Shown: one piece after another, positions 17,551 through 25,707 of the stretch | Layout of the letters: each line of letters begins with the position of its first letter | How positions within the stretch are numbered: the stretch's first letter is position 1 | Origin: JAPLMW01 sp964619675 | GTDB taxonomy: Bacteria; Planctomycetota; Phycisphaerae; Sedimentisphaerales; UBA12454 | NCBI GenBank assembly: GCA_964619675.1 | Contig: CAZUEO010000029.1 | Coordinates: 1-33,653 of the forward strand | Reading direction: 5' to 3' | DNA: 33,653 nucleotides | The notes under the pieces: model-generated | What the model saw: the letters and a program-made list of their open reading frames with translations, nothing else | Database searches by the model: none | Told to the model about the DNA's origin: nothing | Position numbers and translations under genes: made by a program

Positions 17551-20500
17551 AGAACACCTCCTCAGTGGCAGGTGTTGTCTCGGTATGCCGCTGTTCGGCT
17601 GCTCTCATCTTTTCAAGCGCCTTTCGATAATCAATCGGTACAACCTTTACGAATCTACCCAGCATATCCTGCCAGGAGTTCAGGACTCTTTGTGCCTGTT
17701 CGCTTTGCGTCCATTTGTAGTGTTGTTCGATAAGCTCTTTTAAAAGTTTTTTGTCTTCATCGTGTCGGATGCTCTCAAGTTCCACCATATCGAGGTTGCA
17801 CAGCGTATCAAAAAGCTGCATCTCATCAAGCACGTAAGCGATGCCGCCGCTCATACCTGCCGCAAAATTACATCCTGTTTTGCCCAGTACGACGACCGTT
17901 CCGCCTGTCATGTATTCACAGCCATGGTCGCCCAGTCCTTCTACGACGGCAATTGCTCCGCTGTTCCGCACGGCAAATCGTTCGCCTGCCATACCATTGA
18001 TAAAAACCTCACCTTTTGTGGCGCCGTAGAGCAGCGTATTGCCTGCGATGATGTTTTCGTGAGCCGTAAACGGCGAAGCCTGCGGCGTTATTACGACAAT
18101 TCTGCCGCCTGAAAGGCCTTTGCCCAAATAGTCGTTGCTTTGTCCTGTCAGTTTCAGCGTAATTCCCGGCGCAAGAAATGCACCGAAGCTTTGGCCTGCC
18201 GAGCCGTTAAAAGCGAGCTCGATAGTGTCATCCGGCAGTCCTTTCGCCCCGTGTTTTCTTACTGTATAGTTGCTCACTATCGCCCCGACCGTCCTGTTGA
18301 CGTTGCGAATCGGCATTTTAAGTTTTGCCTTTTGCCCGCTGTCAATCGCGGCCTTCATTTTTTCAAGAATCTGCCAGTCAAGATGGTCGGCCAGTTTATC
18401 AGGCTGAGGACTGATTTTTCTTAAAGCTCTGCCGTCCGATGTATCCGGTTTATGAAATATGGCAGAGAAATCCAGACCTTTTGCCTTGTAATGCTCGATT
18501 GCCTTTTTAGTGCAGAGGTAATCTGCTCTGCCGACCATATCTTCGAATTTCCGGAATCCCAATCTTGCCATAATCTGCCGGGTTTCCTCAGCAACGAAGA
18601 ACATAAATCGCTCGGCATATTCCGGTTTGCCTGCGAATCTGGCTCGCAGCTCTTTATCCTGTGTTCCTATTCCGAATGTACAGGCCCCTTCGTGGCATTT
18701 TCTAAGCATTGTGCATCCGATTGTAACCAGTGCCGCCGTTCCGAATCCGAATCTTTCAGCCCCGAGCAGTGCGGCAATAACAACGTCTCTTCCCGTTTTC
18801 ATTTGTCCGTCAGCCTGCACGGTAATTCTGTCCCGCAGATTATTATTTACGAGCACCTGTTGTGTTTCCGCCAGTCCCAGTTCCCACGGGCAGCCGGTAT
18901 GTTTGATTGAGCTTAGCGGGCTTGCACCTGTCCCGCCGTCGTGCCCGCTGATTAGCACTTCGTCCGCGTTGCCTTTTGCGACGCCTGCCGCTATGGTTCC
19001 TACCCCGACTTCCGCGACGAGCTTGACGGAGACTCTTACGCCTGGATTGCTGCATTTAAGGTCGTATATAAGCTGTGCCAGGTCCTCGATGGAGTATATA
19101 TCGTGGTGCGGCGGGGGCGATATCAGCGTAACACCCGGTGTTGAGTACCTTATTTTTGCTATTTCTTCCGTTACTTTATGCCCCGGCAGCTGTCCGCCTT
19201 CGCCCGGTTTTGCGCCCTGGGCCATTTTTATCTGCAGCTCGGTTGCGTGTGAAAGGTAATTCAGCGTAACGCCGAACCTGCCGCTTGCAACCTGTTTTAT
19301 CGCGCAGTTTCTCGATATCTCGCCTTTTTTCTCGATATATCTTTCTTCATCTTCACCGCCTTCGCCGGTATTGCTCATCGCGCCGATTTTGTTCATCGCC
19401 ATTGCCAGGCACTCATGAGCTTCTTTGCTTATCGAGCCGTGGCTCATCGCTCCCGTGCAGAATCTTTTTACTATTTCGCTTGCAGGCTCAACCTCTTCAA
19501 TTGGCACAGGCTCAGCGTCTTTGAATTCGAAAAGTCCGCGCAGTGTGCACAGCTTTTCTCCCTGCTGATTGACCGCATTTGCGTAATCGTTGTACGCCTT
19601 TTGGTCGTTGTTTTTTACCGCATGCTGAAGCCGCGATATTGTTGTAGGATTCCACAAATGAGCTTCACCTGTTTGTCTGTAGTGGTATTCGCCGCCGAAT
19701 TCGAGTTCGAGCTGGCCGCTTTTTGGCGGCTCAAAAGCGTTTTTATGCCGCAGGAGAATCTCTTCTGCAATTTGCTCAAAGCCTGCTCCTTCTATGCGGG
19801 AGCTTGTATTTGTAAAAAATTCATTTACAACTTCTTTGTTAAGTCCTATTGCCTCAAAGAGTTGTGCGCTATGATAACTTCTCAGCGTTGATATTCCCAT
19901 TTTGCTCATTGTTTTGAGAATACCTTTTTTTATTGCCGCGATGTAGTTGTCTGCAATTTGCACGGACTCGTAACTTGCCGGCAGGTCGCCCTGTCTTTGA
20001 AGTTCGTCGAGACATTCGAAAGCAAGGTATGGATTTACCGCGTTTGCACCGTATCCGCACAGCAGGCAGAAATGCATAACTTCTCTCGGCTCACCGCTTT
20101 CGACAATAATGCCTGCATCGGCTCGCAGACCGGCCTTGAGCAGTCCTGTATGAACTGCTGCAGTAGCGAGTAGTGAAGGAATCGGCGCCATATCTTTAGA
20201 TACGAGTTTATCGCTTATAACTACAAGGCTTGCTCCGCTTCTTACTGCATCCTGAGCATCTTTTACGATTTTTTCCACTCCTGCCCACAGTGTCTCTGCA
20301 GGGTCGTTTGCATTTGCATCAAAAAGTGCCGGGATTGTAACGACCTTAAAGTCTTCTTTCTTGACCGAGCGCAGCCGCTCTATATCCTCGTTGGTCAGTA
20401 TCGGGTGCGGCAGTTTTAATTGTCTGCAGTGCTGCGGCGTTTCTTCAAGAATATTTGGTTTCCTGCCTGTGAACATCATCAGGCTCATTACCAGTCCTTC

Positions 20501-22099
20501 GCGCAACGGGTCAATCGGCGGGTTTGTAACCTGTGCAAAAAGCTGTTTGAAATAATTGAATAAAAGTTTAGGCTTATTGCTCAGCACAGCAAGGGCAGCA
20601 TCATTGCCCATAGACCCGACAGGTTCCTGCCCGTGAGTTGCCATCGGTATAAGAATCATCTTGAATTCTTCACGGGTATATCCGAAAACGCGAAGTCTCT
20701 GAAAGATGGTATCGCGGTCACTCGGCACAAGTTTTGGGCTGTCGAACAGCCCTCGCAGTTCGATGCGGTTTTCTTCGAGCCAGCGTCTGTATGGTTTTTG
20801 TCTTGAGATTTTGCTTTTTATTTCATTGTCCGTAACGATTCTGCCTTCGATAGTATCGACGAGGAACATATGGCCCGGCACAAGACGTCCTTTCTTCTGG
20901 ATTTTTTCAGGTGGGAATTCCACGACGCCGGCTTCGCTTGCCAGAATTGCCAGCCCATCTGTTGTTACGATGTATCGGCAGGGCCGCAGGCCGTTTCTGT
21001 CCAGCGTCCCGCCGATTATCTGCCCGTCTGTAAAAACCATCGCGGCAGGGCCGTCCCACGGCTCCATTATGGCCGAGTGATATTCGTAGAAAGCGCGTTT
21101 GTCTGTGCTTATATGGTATTTTTGCCCGAAGGCTTCAGGAATCATCATCATCATAGCGTGCGGCAGGCTTCTGCCTGCCTGCACTAAAAATTCCAGTGCG
21201 TTATCGAAGCACGCCGAGTCGCTGCCGTCTGGTGCAAGTACCGGCAGGCAGTCGGGCATATACTCGCCGAATTTCTCGCAGGACATCTTGTATTCTTTTG
21301 CCTGCATACCGCTTTTGTTTCCGCTCAGGGTATTGATTTCGCCGTTGTGCGCTATGCAGCGGAACGGCTGCGCAAGCTGCCAGTTCGGGAATGTATTTGT
21401 GCTGTATCTCTGGTGGACTATTGCCAGTGCGCTTTTTACATTTTTATCTGCCAAATCGGGATAATAATCAAATAGTTGCCATGCCATAAACATCCCTTTA
21501 TAGCAGATGGTTTTGCTGCTCAGCGAGCAGATATAAAATTCGCCTCCCGCCTGCCCAAAATTTTCTTGCAGCTGTTTTTCAGCTCGTTTTCTCGCAAGCA
21601 GCAGCTTTCTTTCGAATTCCCTGCCTTCTATTCCACAGCCGTCGATAAAGATTTGACTTATATGCGGCTCGGCTTCGAGCGCGATTTTCCCGAGACAGTC
21701 CGGTTTTGTCGGCACATCCCGCCTGCCTATGATTTTCATTCCGTGATGTTCTATTGCCTGCCCAAGCAGCACCAGGCATTTTTCACGAAGTCCATCGTCT
21801 TTTGGTGAGAATACCATTGCCGCGGCATATTTGCCGGGCTGCGGCAGGGTTATATTGAGTTTTTTAGTCTGTGCAAAAAAAAACTCGTGCGGAATCTGAA
21901 ACAGTATTCCTGCTCCGTCACCGGTAGTCTCATCTGCGCCTGCGGCTCCGCGGTGATGGAGATTGACTAAAATTTCCCTGCCGTACTCGATTATGGAGTG
22001 GTCGCTTTTTCCTGAAATATTTACAACAGCACCGATACCGCAGGCGTCGTGCTCTCGCCGTACTTCGTACAGACCACTATCTGTTTGTCTCGGCACCAT
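17543..22099 (-). CDS. gltB: glutamate synthase (NADPH) large subunit
   Basis: This is the large GOGAT subunit (1518 aa, normal). The class II glutaminase nucleophile is Cys20 in REHDACGIGAVV, implying removal of a 19-residue propeptide. The FMN/2-oxoglutarate domain includes KPGEGGQLPGHKV and GHDGGTGASPLSS. The 3Fe-4S cluster cysteines follow C-X5-C-X4-C in GCTMLRKCHEGACTFGIGTQ. The C-terminal GXGXG beta-helix domain covers the last 250 residues or so. The gene lies 38 bp after glnA with no visible terminator, so glnA-gltB-gltD probably form one sigma54-driven unit making glutamate from ammonium. Confidence 0.98.
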   Translation of the reverse strand: MVPRQTDSGLYEVRREHDACGIGAVVNISGKSDHSIIEYGREILVNLHHRGAAGADETTGDGAGILFQIPHEFFFAQTKKLNITLPQPGKYAAAMVFSPKDDGLREKCLVLLGQAIEHHGMKIIGRRDVPTKPDCLGKIALEAEPHISQIFIDGCGIEGREFERKLLLARKRAEKQLQENFGQAGGEFYICSLSSKTICYKGMFMAWQLFDYYPDLADKNVKSALAIVHQRYSTNTFPNWQLAQPFRCIAHNGEINTLSGNKSGMQAKEYKMSCEKFGEYMPDCLPVLAPDGSDSACFDNALEFLVQAGRSLPHAMMMMIPEAFGQKYHISTDKRAFYEYHSAIMEPWDGPAAMVFTDGQIIGGTLDRNGLRPCRYIVTTDGLAILASEAGVVEFPPEKIQKKGRLVPGHMFLVDTIEGRIVTDNEIKSKISRQKPYRRWLEENRIELRGLFDSPKLVPSDRDTIFQRLRVFGYTREEFKMILIPMATHGQEPVGSMGNDAALAVLSNKPKLLFNYFKQLFAQVTNPPIDPLREGLVMSLMMFTGRKPNILEETPQHCRQLKLPHPILTNEDIERLRSVKKEDFKVVTIPALFDANANDPAETLWAGVEKIVKDAQDAVRSGASLVVISDKLVSKDMAPIPSLLATAAVHTGLLKAGLRADAGIIVESGEPREVMHFCLLCGYGANAVNPYLAFECLDELQRQGDLPASYESVQIADNYIAAIKKGILKTMSKMGISTLRSYHSAQLFEAIGLNKEVVNEFFTNTSSRIEGAGFEQIAEEILLRHKNAFEPPKSGQLELEFGGEYHYRQTGEAHLWNPTTISRLQHAVKNNDQKAYNDYANAVNQQGEKLCTLRGLFEFKDAEPVPIEEVEPASEIVKRFCTGAMSHGSISKEAHECLAMAMNKIGAMSNTGEGGEDEERYIEKKGEISRNCAIKQVASGRFGVTLNYLSHATELQIKMAQGAKPGEGGQLPGHKVTEEIAKIRYSTPGVTLISPPPHHDIYSIEDLAQLIYDLKCSNPGVRVSVKLVAEVGVGTIAAGVAKGNADEVLISGHDGGTGASPLSSIKHTGCPWELGLAETQQVLVNNNLRDRITVQADGQMKTGRDVVIAALLGAERFGFGTAALVTIGCTMLRKCHEGACTFGIGTQDKELRARFAGKPEYAERFMFFVAEETRQIMARLGFRKFEDMVGRADYLCTKKAIEHYKAKGLDFSAIFHKPDTSDGRALRKISPQPDKLADHLDWQILEKMKAAIDSGQKAKLKMPIRNVNRTVGAIVSNYTVRKHGAKGLPDDTIELAFNGSAGQSFGAFLAPGITLKLTGQSNDYLGKGLSGGRIVVITPQASPFTAHENIIAGNTLLYGATKGEVFINGMAGERFAVRNSGAIAVVEGLGDHGCEYMTGGTVVVLGKTGCNFAAGMSGGIAYVLDEMQLFDTLCNLDMVELESIRHDEDKKLLKELIEQHYKWTQSEQAQRVLNSWQDMLGRFVKVVPIDYRKALEKMRAAEQRHTETTPATEEVFYG

Positions 22100-22137
22100 T
22101 CTATTTGAATCTCTCCGCAGTATACTTAATCTTCCTC

Positions 22138-23550
22138 TTAGCTGTCGTAATACAGATTGAATTCGTAAGGATGCGGCCGCATTGACAAAGGTTTAATTTC
22201 CTTGGTTTCTTTCCAGTCAATCCACGCTTGTATTAAATCTTCCGTAAAGACGCCGCCGGCCATGAGGAATTTATGGTCGTTCTTGAGTGCCGTAATGGCT
22301 TCTTCGAGTGAGCCCGGCGTTTTCGGATAATTGTCGAGTTCTTCTTTGCTCATTTCATAGATATCTCTGTCGAGCGGTTTGCCCGGGTCGATTTTACTTT
22401 GTATCCCGTCAATTGCCGCCAGCACCATTGCCGTCCAGGCAAGATAACCGTTGGCCGTCGGGTCCGGGCAGCGGAACTCGAGTCTTTTTGCCTTCGGGTT
22501 TTCCGAATACATCGGTATTCTTACTCCTGCCGAGCGGTTTCTTGCGCTCATCACGAGATTTACCGGCGCCTCGAATCCCGGCACAAGCCTTCTGTAGGAG
22601 TTGGTAGTCGGAGCGGCGAAGGCAAGAATGGCCGGTGCGTGTTTGAGGATTCCGCCGATGGAATAAAGGCCGATATCGCTTAAGCCTGCGTATCCTTTGC
22701 CTGCGAACAGCGGCTTGCCGTCTTTCCACAGCGAGAAATGTGAATGCATACCGCTGCCGTTATCTTCAAAGACAGGTTTTGGCATAAAAGTTACGGTTTT
22801 TCCGTGCCGTTTAGCGACATTTTTAATTATGTACTTGTACCACATAAACTGGTCGCCCATCTTGACAAGGTCTGCGTATTGCATATCAATCTCTGATTGG
22901 CCTGCGGTAGCTACTTCATGATGATGGGCTTCGATTTTAATGCCGACCTTCATCATTTCATAGACCATTTCGCCTCGCAGGTCGTGATATGTATCTGTCG
23001 GGCTCACGGGGAAGTATCCGCCCTTGAAACTCGGTTTGTAGCCGAGATTCGGCTCTTCGAATCGGGCGGTATTCCACGCACCTTCGACGGAGTCTATTTT
23101 GTACATTCCTGTATGCTGATTTTGCTCGTATCGCACCTCGTCGAAGATGAAAAACTCCGGCTCCGGCCCGATATAGCAGACATCGGCAATTCCTGTTTGT
23201 TTGAGATATGCAGCGCCTTTGCGTGCCACGTGACGCGGGTCGAGGGAGTAATCTTCATGTTTTACCGGATCGACAATATTTGCAAGTACGCTTACCGTAG
23301 GCTCGGCAAAAAACTGGTCTATTACGGCAGTATCAGGGTCAGGTATCGCGAGCATATCTGACATATGGATTCCCTGCCAGCCGCGAATTGACGAGCCGTC
23401 GAACCCGAGTCCTTCGGTAAAGGTGCTCTCGTCTAGGGTCTCTACCGGATAGGAGCAGTGCTGCCAGGTGCCGAGCAGGTCGACAAATTTCAAATCAACC
23501 ATCCTGGCGTTGTGTTTTTTGCAGAACTCGAAAAAATCTTTCGGCGTCAT
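22138..23550 (-). CDS. glnA: glutamine synthetase, type I
   Basis: This dodecameric GSI enzyme (470 aa) condenses ammonium and glutamate using ATP. Motifs include DLKFVDLLGTWQHCSYP, the GFDGSSIRGWQ latch-type region, GPEPEFFIFDEVRY, the KPVFEDNGSGMHSHFS loop and NRSAGVRIP. Tyr398 in RDIYEMSKEE sits where E. coli GlnA is adenylylated, so covalent control is possible; no GlnE is in the window. The ATG is preceded by AAAGGA. A sigma54 promoter lies about 100 bp upstream with paired palindromes farther upstream, so expression should respond to nitrogen status through the adjacent activator. Confidence 0.98.
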   Translation of the reverse strand: MTPKDFFEFCKKHNARMVDLKFVDLLGTWQHCSYPVETLDESTFTEGLGFDGSSIRGWQGIHMSDMLAIPDPDTAVIDQFFAEPTVSVLANIVDPVKHEDYSLDPRHVARKGAAYLKQTGIADVCYIGPEPEFFIFDEVRYEQNQHTGMYKIDSVEGAWNTARFEEPNLGYKPSFKGGYFPVSPTDTYHDLRGEMVYEMMKVGIKIEAHHHEVATAGQSEIDMQYADLVKMGDQFMWYKYIIKNVAKRHGKTVTFMPKPVFEDNGSGMHSHFSLWKDGKPLFAGKGYAGLSDIGLYSIGGILKHAPAILAFAAPTTNSYRRLVPGFEAPVNLVMSARNRSAGVRIPMYSENPKAKRLEFRCPDPTANGYLAWTAMVLAAIDGIQSKIDPGKPLDRDIYEMSKEELDNYPKTPGSLEEAITALKNDHKFLMAGGVFTEDLIQAWIDWKETKEIKPLSMRPHPYEFNLYYDS

Positions 23551-23593
23551 TTGTTATTTTCCTTTCAAACAAATTTTGTTTTTTATTCATAGC

Positions 23594-23638
23594 CGCCATG
23601 GTCCGCCTGTGCGGACATATTCGGCAGCCGGCTCAATC
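23594..23638 (-). promoter_or_regulatory. structured 5' leader of glnA
   Basis: In the predicted leader of about 88 nt, GTCCGC (23601-23606) and GCGGAC (23611-23616) form a perfect six-pair hairpin with a four-base loop. AGCCG/CGGCT segments around it can add an outer stem. No known glutamine riboswitch is recognised, and the role is unknown. Confidence 0.45.
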
Positions 23639-23649
23639 ATAACAAGTGT

Positions 23650-23664
23650 GCAATAATTGTACCA
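23650..23664 (-). promoter_or_regulatory. sigma54 promoter of glnA
   Basis: The minus strand reads TGGTAC-N5-TTGC, with GG and GC separated by exactly ten bases as sigma54 requires. The only departure from TGGCAC is C to T at one site. The transcription start is predicted near 23638. Confidence 0.85.
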
Positions 23665-23713
23665 AATGTCTTTTTGATACACATATTTCCACAGGTTGTT
23701 ATTTTATAAGATA

Positions 23714-23729
23714 TTACAAGAATATGTAA
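23714..23729. promoter_or_regulatory. possible additional operator, TTACA-N6-TGTAA
   Basis: This inverted repeat has the TACA/TGTA half-sites of the paired palindromes but a six-base spacer. It is centred 71 bp upstream of the glnA -12 GC. It may be a weaker or accessory site. Confidence 0.35.
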
Positions 23730-23752
23730 AATCAATATAATTTTTTTTTAAT

Positions 23753-23766
23753 CTACATTTTTGTAT
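23753..23766. promoter_or_regulatory. promoter-proximal enhancer site of glnA
   Basis: CTACA-TTTT-TGTAT is centred 109 bp upstream of the -12 GC of the glnA sigma54 promoter. It is one of two palindromes 30 bp apart, a layout repeated at amtB. I assign it to the sigma54 activator encoded at 25708-27237 by context. Confidence 0.7.
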
Positions 23767-23782
23767 ATAGCTGCATACAAAT

Positions 23783-23796
23783 CTACATAATTGTAG
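23783..23796. promoter_or_regulatory. promoter-distal enhancer site of glnA
   Basis: CTACA-TAAT-TGTAG is a perfect inverted repeat of five-base half-sites. It is centred 139 bp upstream of the -12 GC and 30 bp (about three helical turns) from the proximal site. It is the best copy of the motif in the window. Confidence 0.75.
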
Positions 23797-23831
23797 TTAT
23801 TGCAGAATTGTCTTTGCAGCAAAACACCTTG

Positions 23832-24173
23832 TTAGCCTATAGCTTCGCTGCCGCGTTCGCCTGTTCGGATTCTTATACAATCGAGCAAATCCACAATAAA
23901 GATTTTCCCGTCACCGACCTGACCTGTTCTTGCACCGTCGATGATGGCCTGTACGGTTCTCTCGACAAAGTTTTCATTGATAGCTACTTCCAGACGCACT
24001 TTCTTTAAGAGGTTCACTTCCATTCCCACGCCTCTGTATGATTCGTGAAAACCCATTTGCCGGCCGCAGCCTAACGAGTTTGTTACGCTTATTTTATGAA
24101 CCTCTACTTTGAACAAGGTTTGTTTTACGTCATTGAGTTTATGCGGCTGAATATATGCGATTATCAGTTTCAT
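23832..24173 (-). CDS. PII nitrogen-regulatory protein lacking Tyr51
   Basis: This trimeric sensor (113 aa) reads 2-oxoglutarate and the ATP/ADP ratio. The B-loop TGQVGDGKIF with Lys90 and the C-terminal RIRTGERG with Arg101 and Arg103 are intact. The T-loop reads GCGRQMGFHESYRGVGME. With no gaps relative to E. coli GlnB, position 51 is Met rather than the uridylylated Tyr; Tyr46 remains. A strong AAGGAG precedes the ATG. It lies 27 bp after amtB and should be co-transcribed with it, so control of AmtB is likely, as for GlnK. GlnB and GlnK cannot be told apart safely, so no symbol is given. Confidence 0.95.
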   Translation of the reverse strand: MKLIIAYIQPHKLNDVKQTLFKVEVHKISVTNSLGCGRQMGFHESYRGVGMEVNLLKKVRLEVAINENFVERTVQAIIDGARTGQVGDGKIFIVDLLDCIRIRTGERGSEAIG

Positions 24174-24200
24174 TTTTTATCTCCTTTTAAGGTTAAGTTC

Positions 24201-25496
24201 TTATTCGGTAGTGAATACCTGGAAACCCGCATAAGCTTCGTTGCCGTGTTCGCCGATATCAAGGCCGCGGAGCTCTTCGTCGCGTGATACGCGGATACCG
24301 ATAACGGCTTTTAAAACAGCCCAGATTGATATCGCCACAATAAAAACAAACAATCCTACCGTAACCACAGCCGCCAATTGAGCTGTGAGCAGTTTAAAAC
24401 CGCCGCCGTAGAATAATCCGTTGCCTGTTGCCGTGCCGGTAATTTTATCCTGAGCAAACAATCCTACGCAAAGAGTTCCAAATATGCCATTGACTAGATG
24501 TACCGATAATGCCCCGACAGGGTCATCCAGCCGCAGCCGGTCAAACATCATTACCGCCAGTACGACTAACACCCCGGCTATTAGTCCAATTATTAAAGCG
24601 CTTGGCACACTGACGAATGCACAAGGCGCCGTAATCGCCACTAATCCTGCAAGACATCCGTTAAGGGTCATTCCCAGGTCGGGTTTGCCGAGCAGCAGCC
24701 AGCAAACTATGGTTGCACTCATAATAGCCGCTGCCGCTGCGGTATTAGTTGTTACTGCAACGTGAGCGATGGCGCCTGGGTCTGCAGCCATTGTTGAACC
24801 GGGATTGAAGCCGAACCAGCCGAACCATAATATGAACGTTCCGATAGTTGCCAGAGACAGGTTATGCCCGGGAATTGCTTTAATATGACCGTTATCGTAT
24901 TTTCCTATTCGCGGTCCGAGCATTATCACGCCTGCCAGTGCCGCCCATCCGCCGACACTGTGTACTACCGTTGAGCCTGCAAAATCATACATCCCCATTT
25001 TCGCAAGCCACCCTCCACCCCATACCCAGTGCCCAATGACAGGGTAAATCACCGTTGCCATCGCGAATGAGAAAATGATAAACGCTATGTATTTAATGCG
25101 CTCTGCCACTGCTCCGGAGACAATAGTTGCAGCCGTACCGCAAAATACCAATTGGAAAAAAAACTTTGCCCATAGCGGCACTCCCGTCCAGGATATTGCC
25201 GAATATACTCCCTGATAGGCATCTCCAATTGCAGGCGAGTTATCCGCACCGCCTGCCAGCAGCAGTCCTTTGAGACCGATGAAACTGCTCCCGTCGCCGA
25301 ACATCAGCCCCCAGCCTAAAATTAAAAATCCCAGCGAGGATATTGCAAACACGATGAAGTTTTTTGACATTATATTCGCGCAATTTTTGGCTCGGGAAAA
25401 GCCGGATTCCACTGCCGCAAAGCCGAGATTCATAAAAAATACCAGCATTGCCGTAATTAGAACCCACATAGTATCTACAATTATTTTGATTTTCAT
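24201..25496 (-). CDS. amtB: ammonium transporter (Amt family)
   Basis: This trimeric inner-membrane channel (431 aa) has about 11 transmembrane segments and admits ammonium. The pore twin histidines are His179 (DFAGSTVVHSVGG) and His333 (GALSVHLVNG). The first segment is MWVLITAMLVFFMNLGFAAVE, with the Amt-typical ESGFSRAKN after it. There is no cleavable signal peptide. The ATG is preceded by GGAG at about nine bases. Transcription from the sigma54 promoter at 25556-25570 gives a leader of about 48 nt. It is paired with the PII gene downstream, the usual amtB-glnK arrangement. Confidence 0.97.
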   Translation of the reverse strand: MKIKIIVDTMWVLITAMLVFFMNLGFAAVESGFSRAKNCANIMSKNFIVFAISSLGFLILGWGLMFGDGSSFIGLKGLLLAGGADNSPAIGDAYQGVYSAISWTGVPLWAKFFFQLVFCGTAATIVSGAVAERIKYIAFIIFSFAMATVIYPVIGHWVWGGGWLAKMGMYDFAGSTVVHSVGGWAALAGVIMLGPRIGKYDNGHIKAIPGHNLSLATIGTFILWFGWFGFNPGSTMAADPGAIAHVAVTTNTAAAAAIMSATIVCWLLLGKPDLGMTLNGCLAGLVAITAPCAFVSVPSALIIGLIAGVLVVLAVMMFDRLRLDDPVGALSVHLVNGIFGTLCVGLFAQDKITGTATGNGLFYGGGFKLLTAQLAAVVTVGLFVFIVAISIWAVLKAVIGIRVSRDEELRGLDIGEHGNEAYAGFQVFTTE

Positions 25497-25555
25497 TACG
25501 CTAACTCCGGTAAATAAATTTCAGTTGAAAAACAGTTCTTATGTTTAAATAAAAC

Positions 25556-25570
25556 GCAATATCTGTGCCA
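25556..25570 (-). promoter_or_regulatory. sigma54 promoter of amtB-PII
   Basis: The minus strand reads TGGCAC-AGATA-TTGC, matching the sigma54 consensus (TGGCAC-N5-TTGC) at every defined position, with GG-N10-GC spacing. The start is predicted near 25544. Confidence 0.9.
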
Positions 25571-25660
25571 GAAAGCTGAAAAATTTGCAAAAGTTATGTA
25601 AGTGGTTATATTAGATGATGTTATAAAAGAGGATGTATGATGTAGGGTTGTTTAATTTTT

Positions 25661-25674
25661 CTATAATAATGTAG
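25661..25674. promoter_or_regulatory. promoter-proximal enhancer site of amtB
   Basis: CTATA-ATAA-TGTAG differs from the best glnA site by one base in the half-sites. Its centre is 111 bp upstream of the -12 GC, against 109 bp for the corresponding glnA site. Confidence 0.65.
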
Positions 25675-25690
25675 AAATATACTATTTTAT

Positions 25691-25704
25691 AAACATTTTT
25701 GTGT
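25691..25704. promoter_or_regulatory. promoter-distal enhancer site of amtB
   Basis: AAACA-TTTT-TGTGT keeps the ACA-N4-TGT core. It is centred exactly 30 bp from the proximal site and 141 bp from the -12 GC. It is weaker than the glnA copies and is supported mainly by the matching spacing. Confidence 0.5.
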
Positions 25705-25707
25705 TTT

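Noticed and set aside
18627..19259. Plus-strand frame of 210 codons opposite gltB
   Set aside because: It is antisense to conserved gltB sequence and has no features of its own.
23550..23598. Short upstream frame starting at ATG 23598 and overlapping glnA out of frame
   Set aside because: It has no ribosome site and its ATG lies in the leader hairpin region. Nothing supports its translation.
23762..23779. NifA-type enhancer (TGT-N10-ACA) upstream of glnA
   Set aside because: The closest TGT and ACA are 12 bases apart. The palindrome pair 30 bp apart explains the region better.
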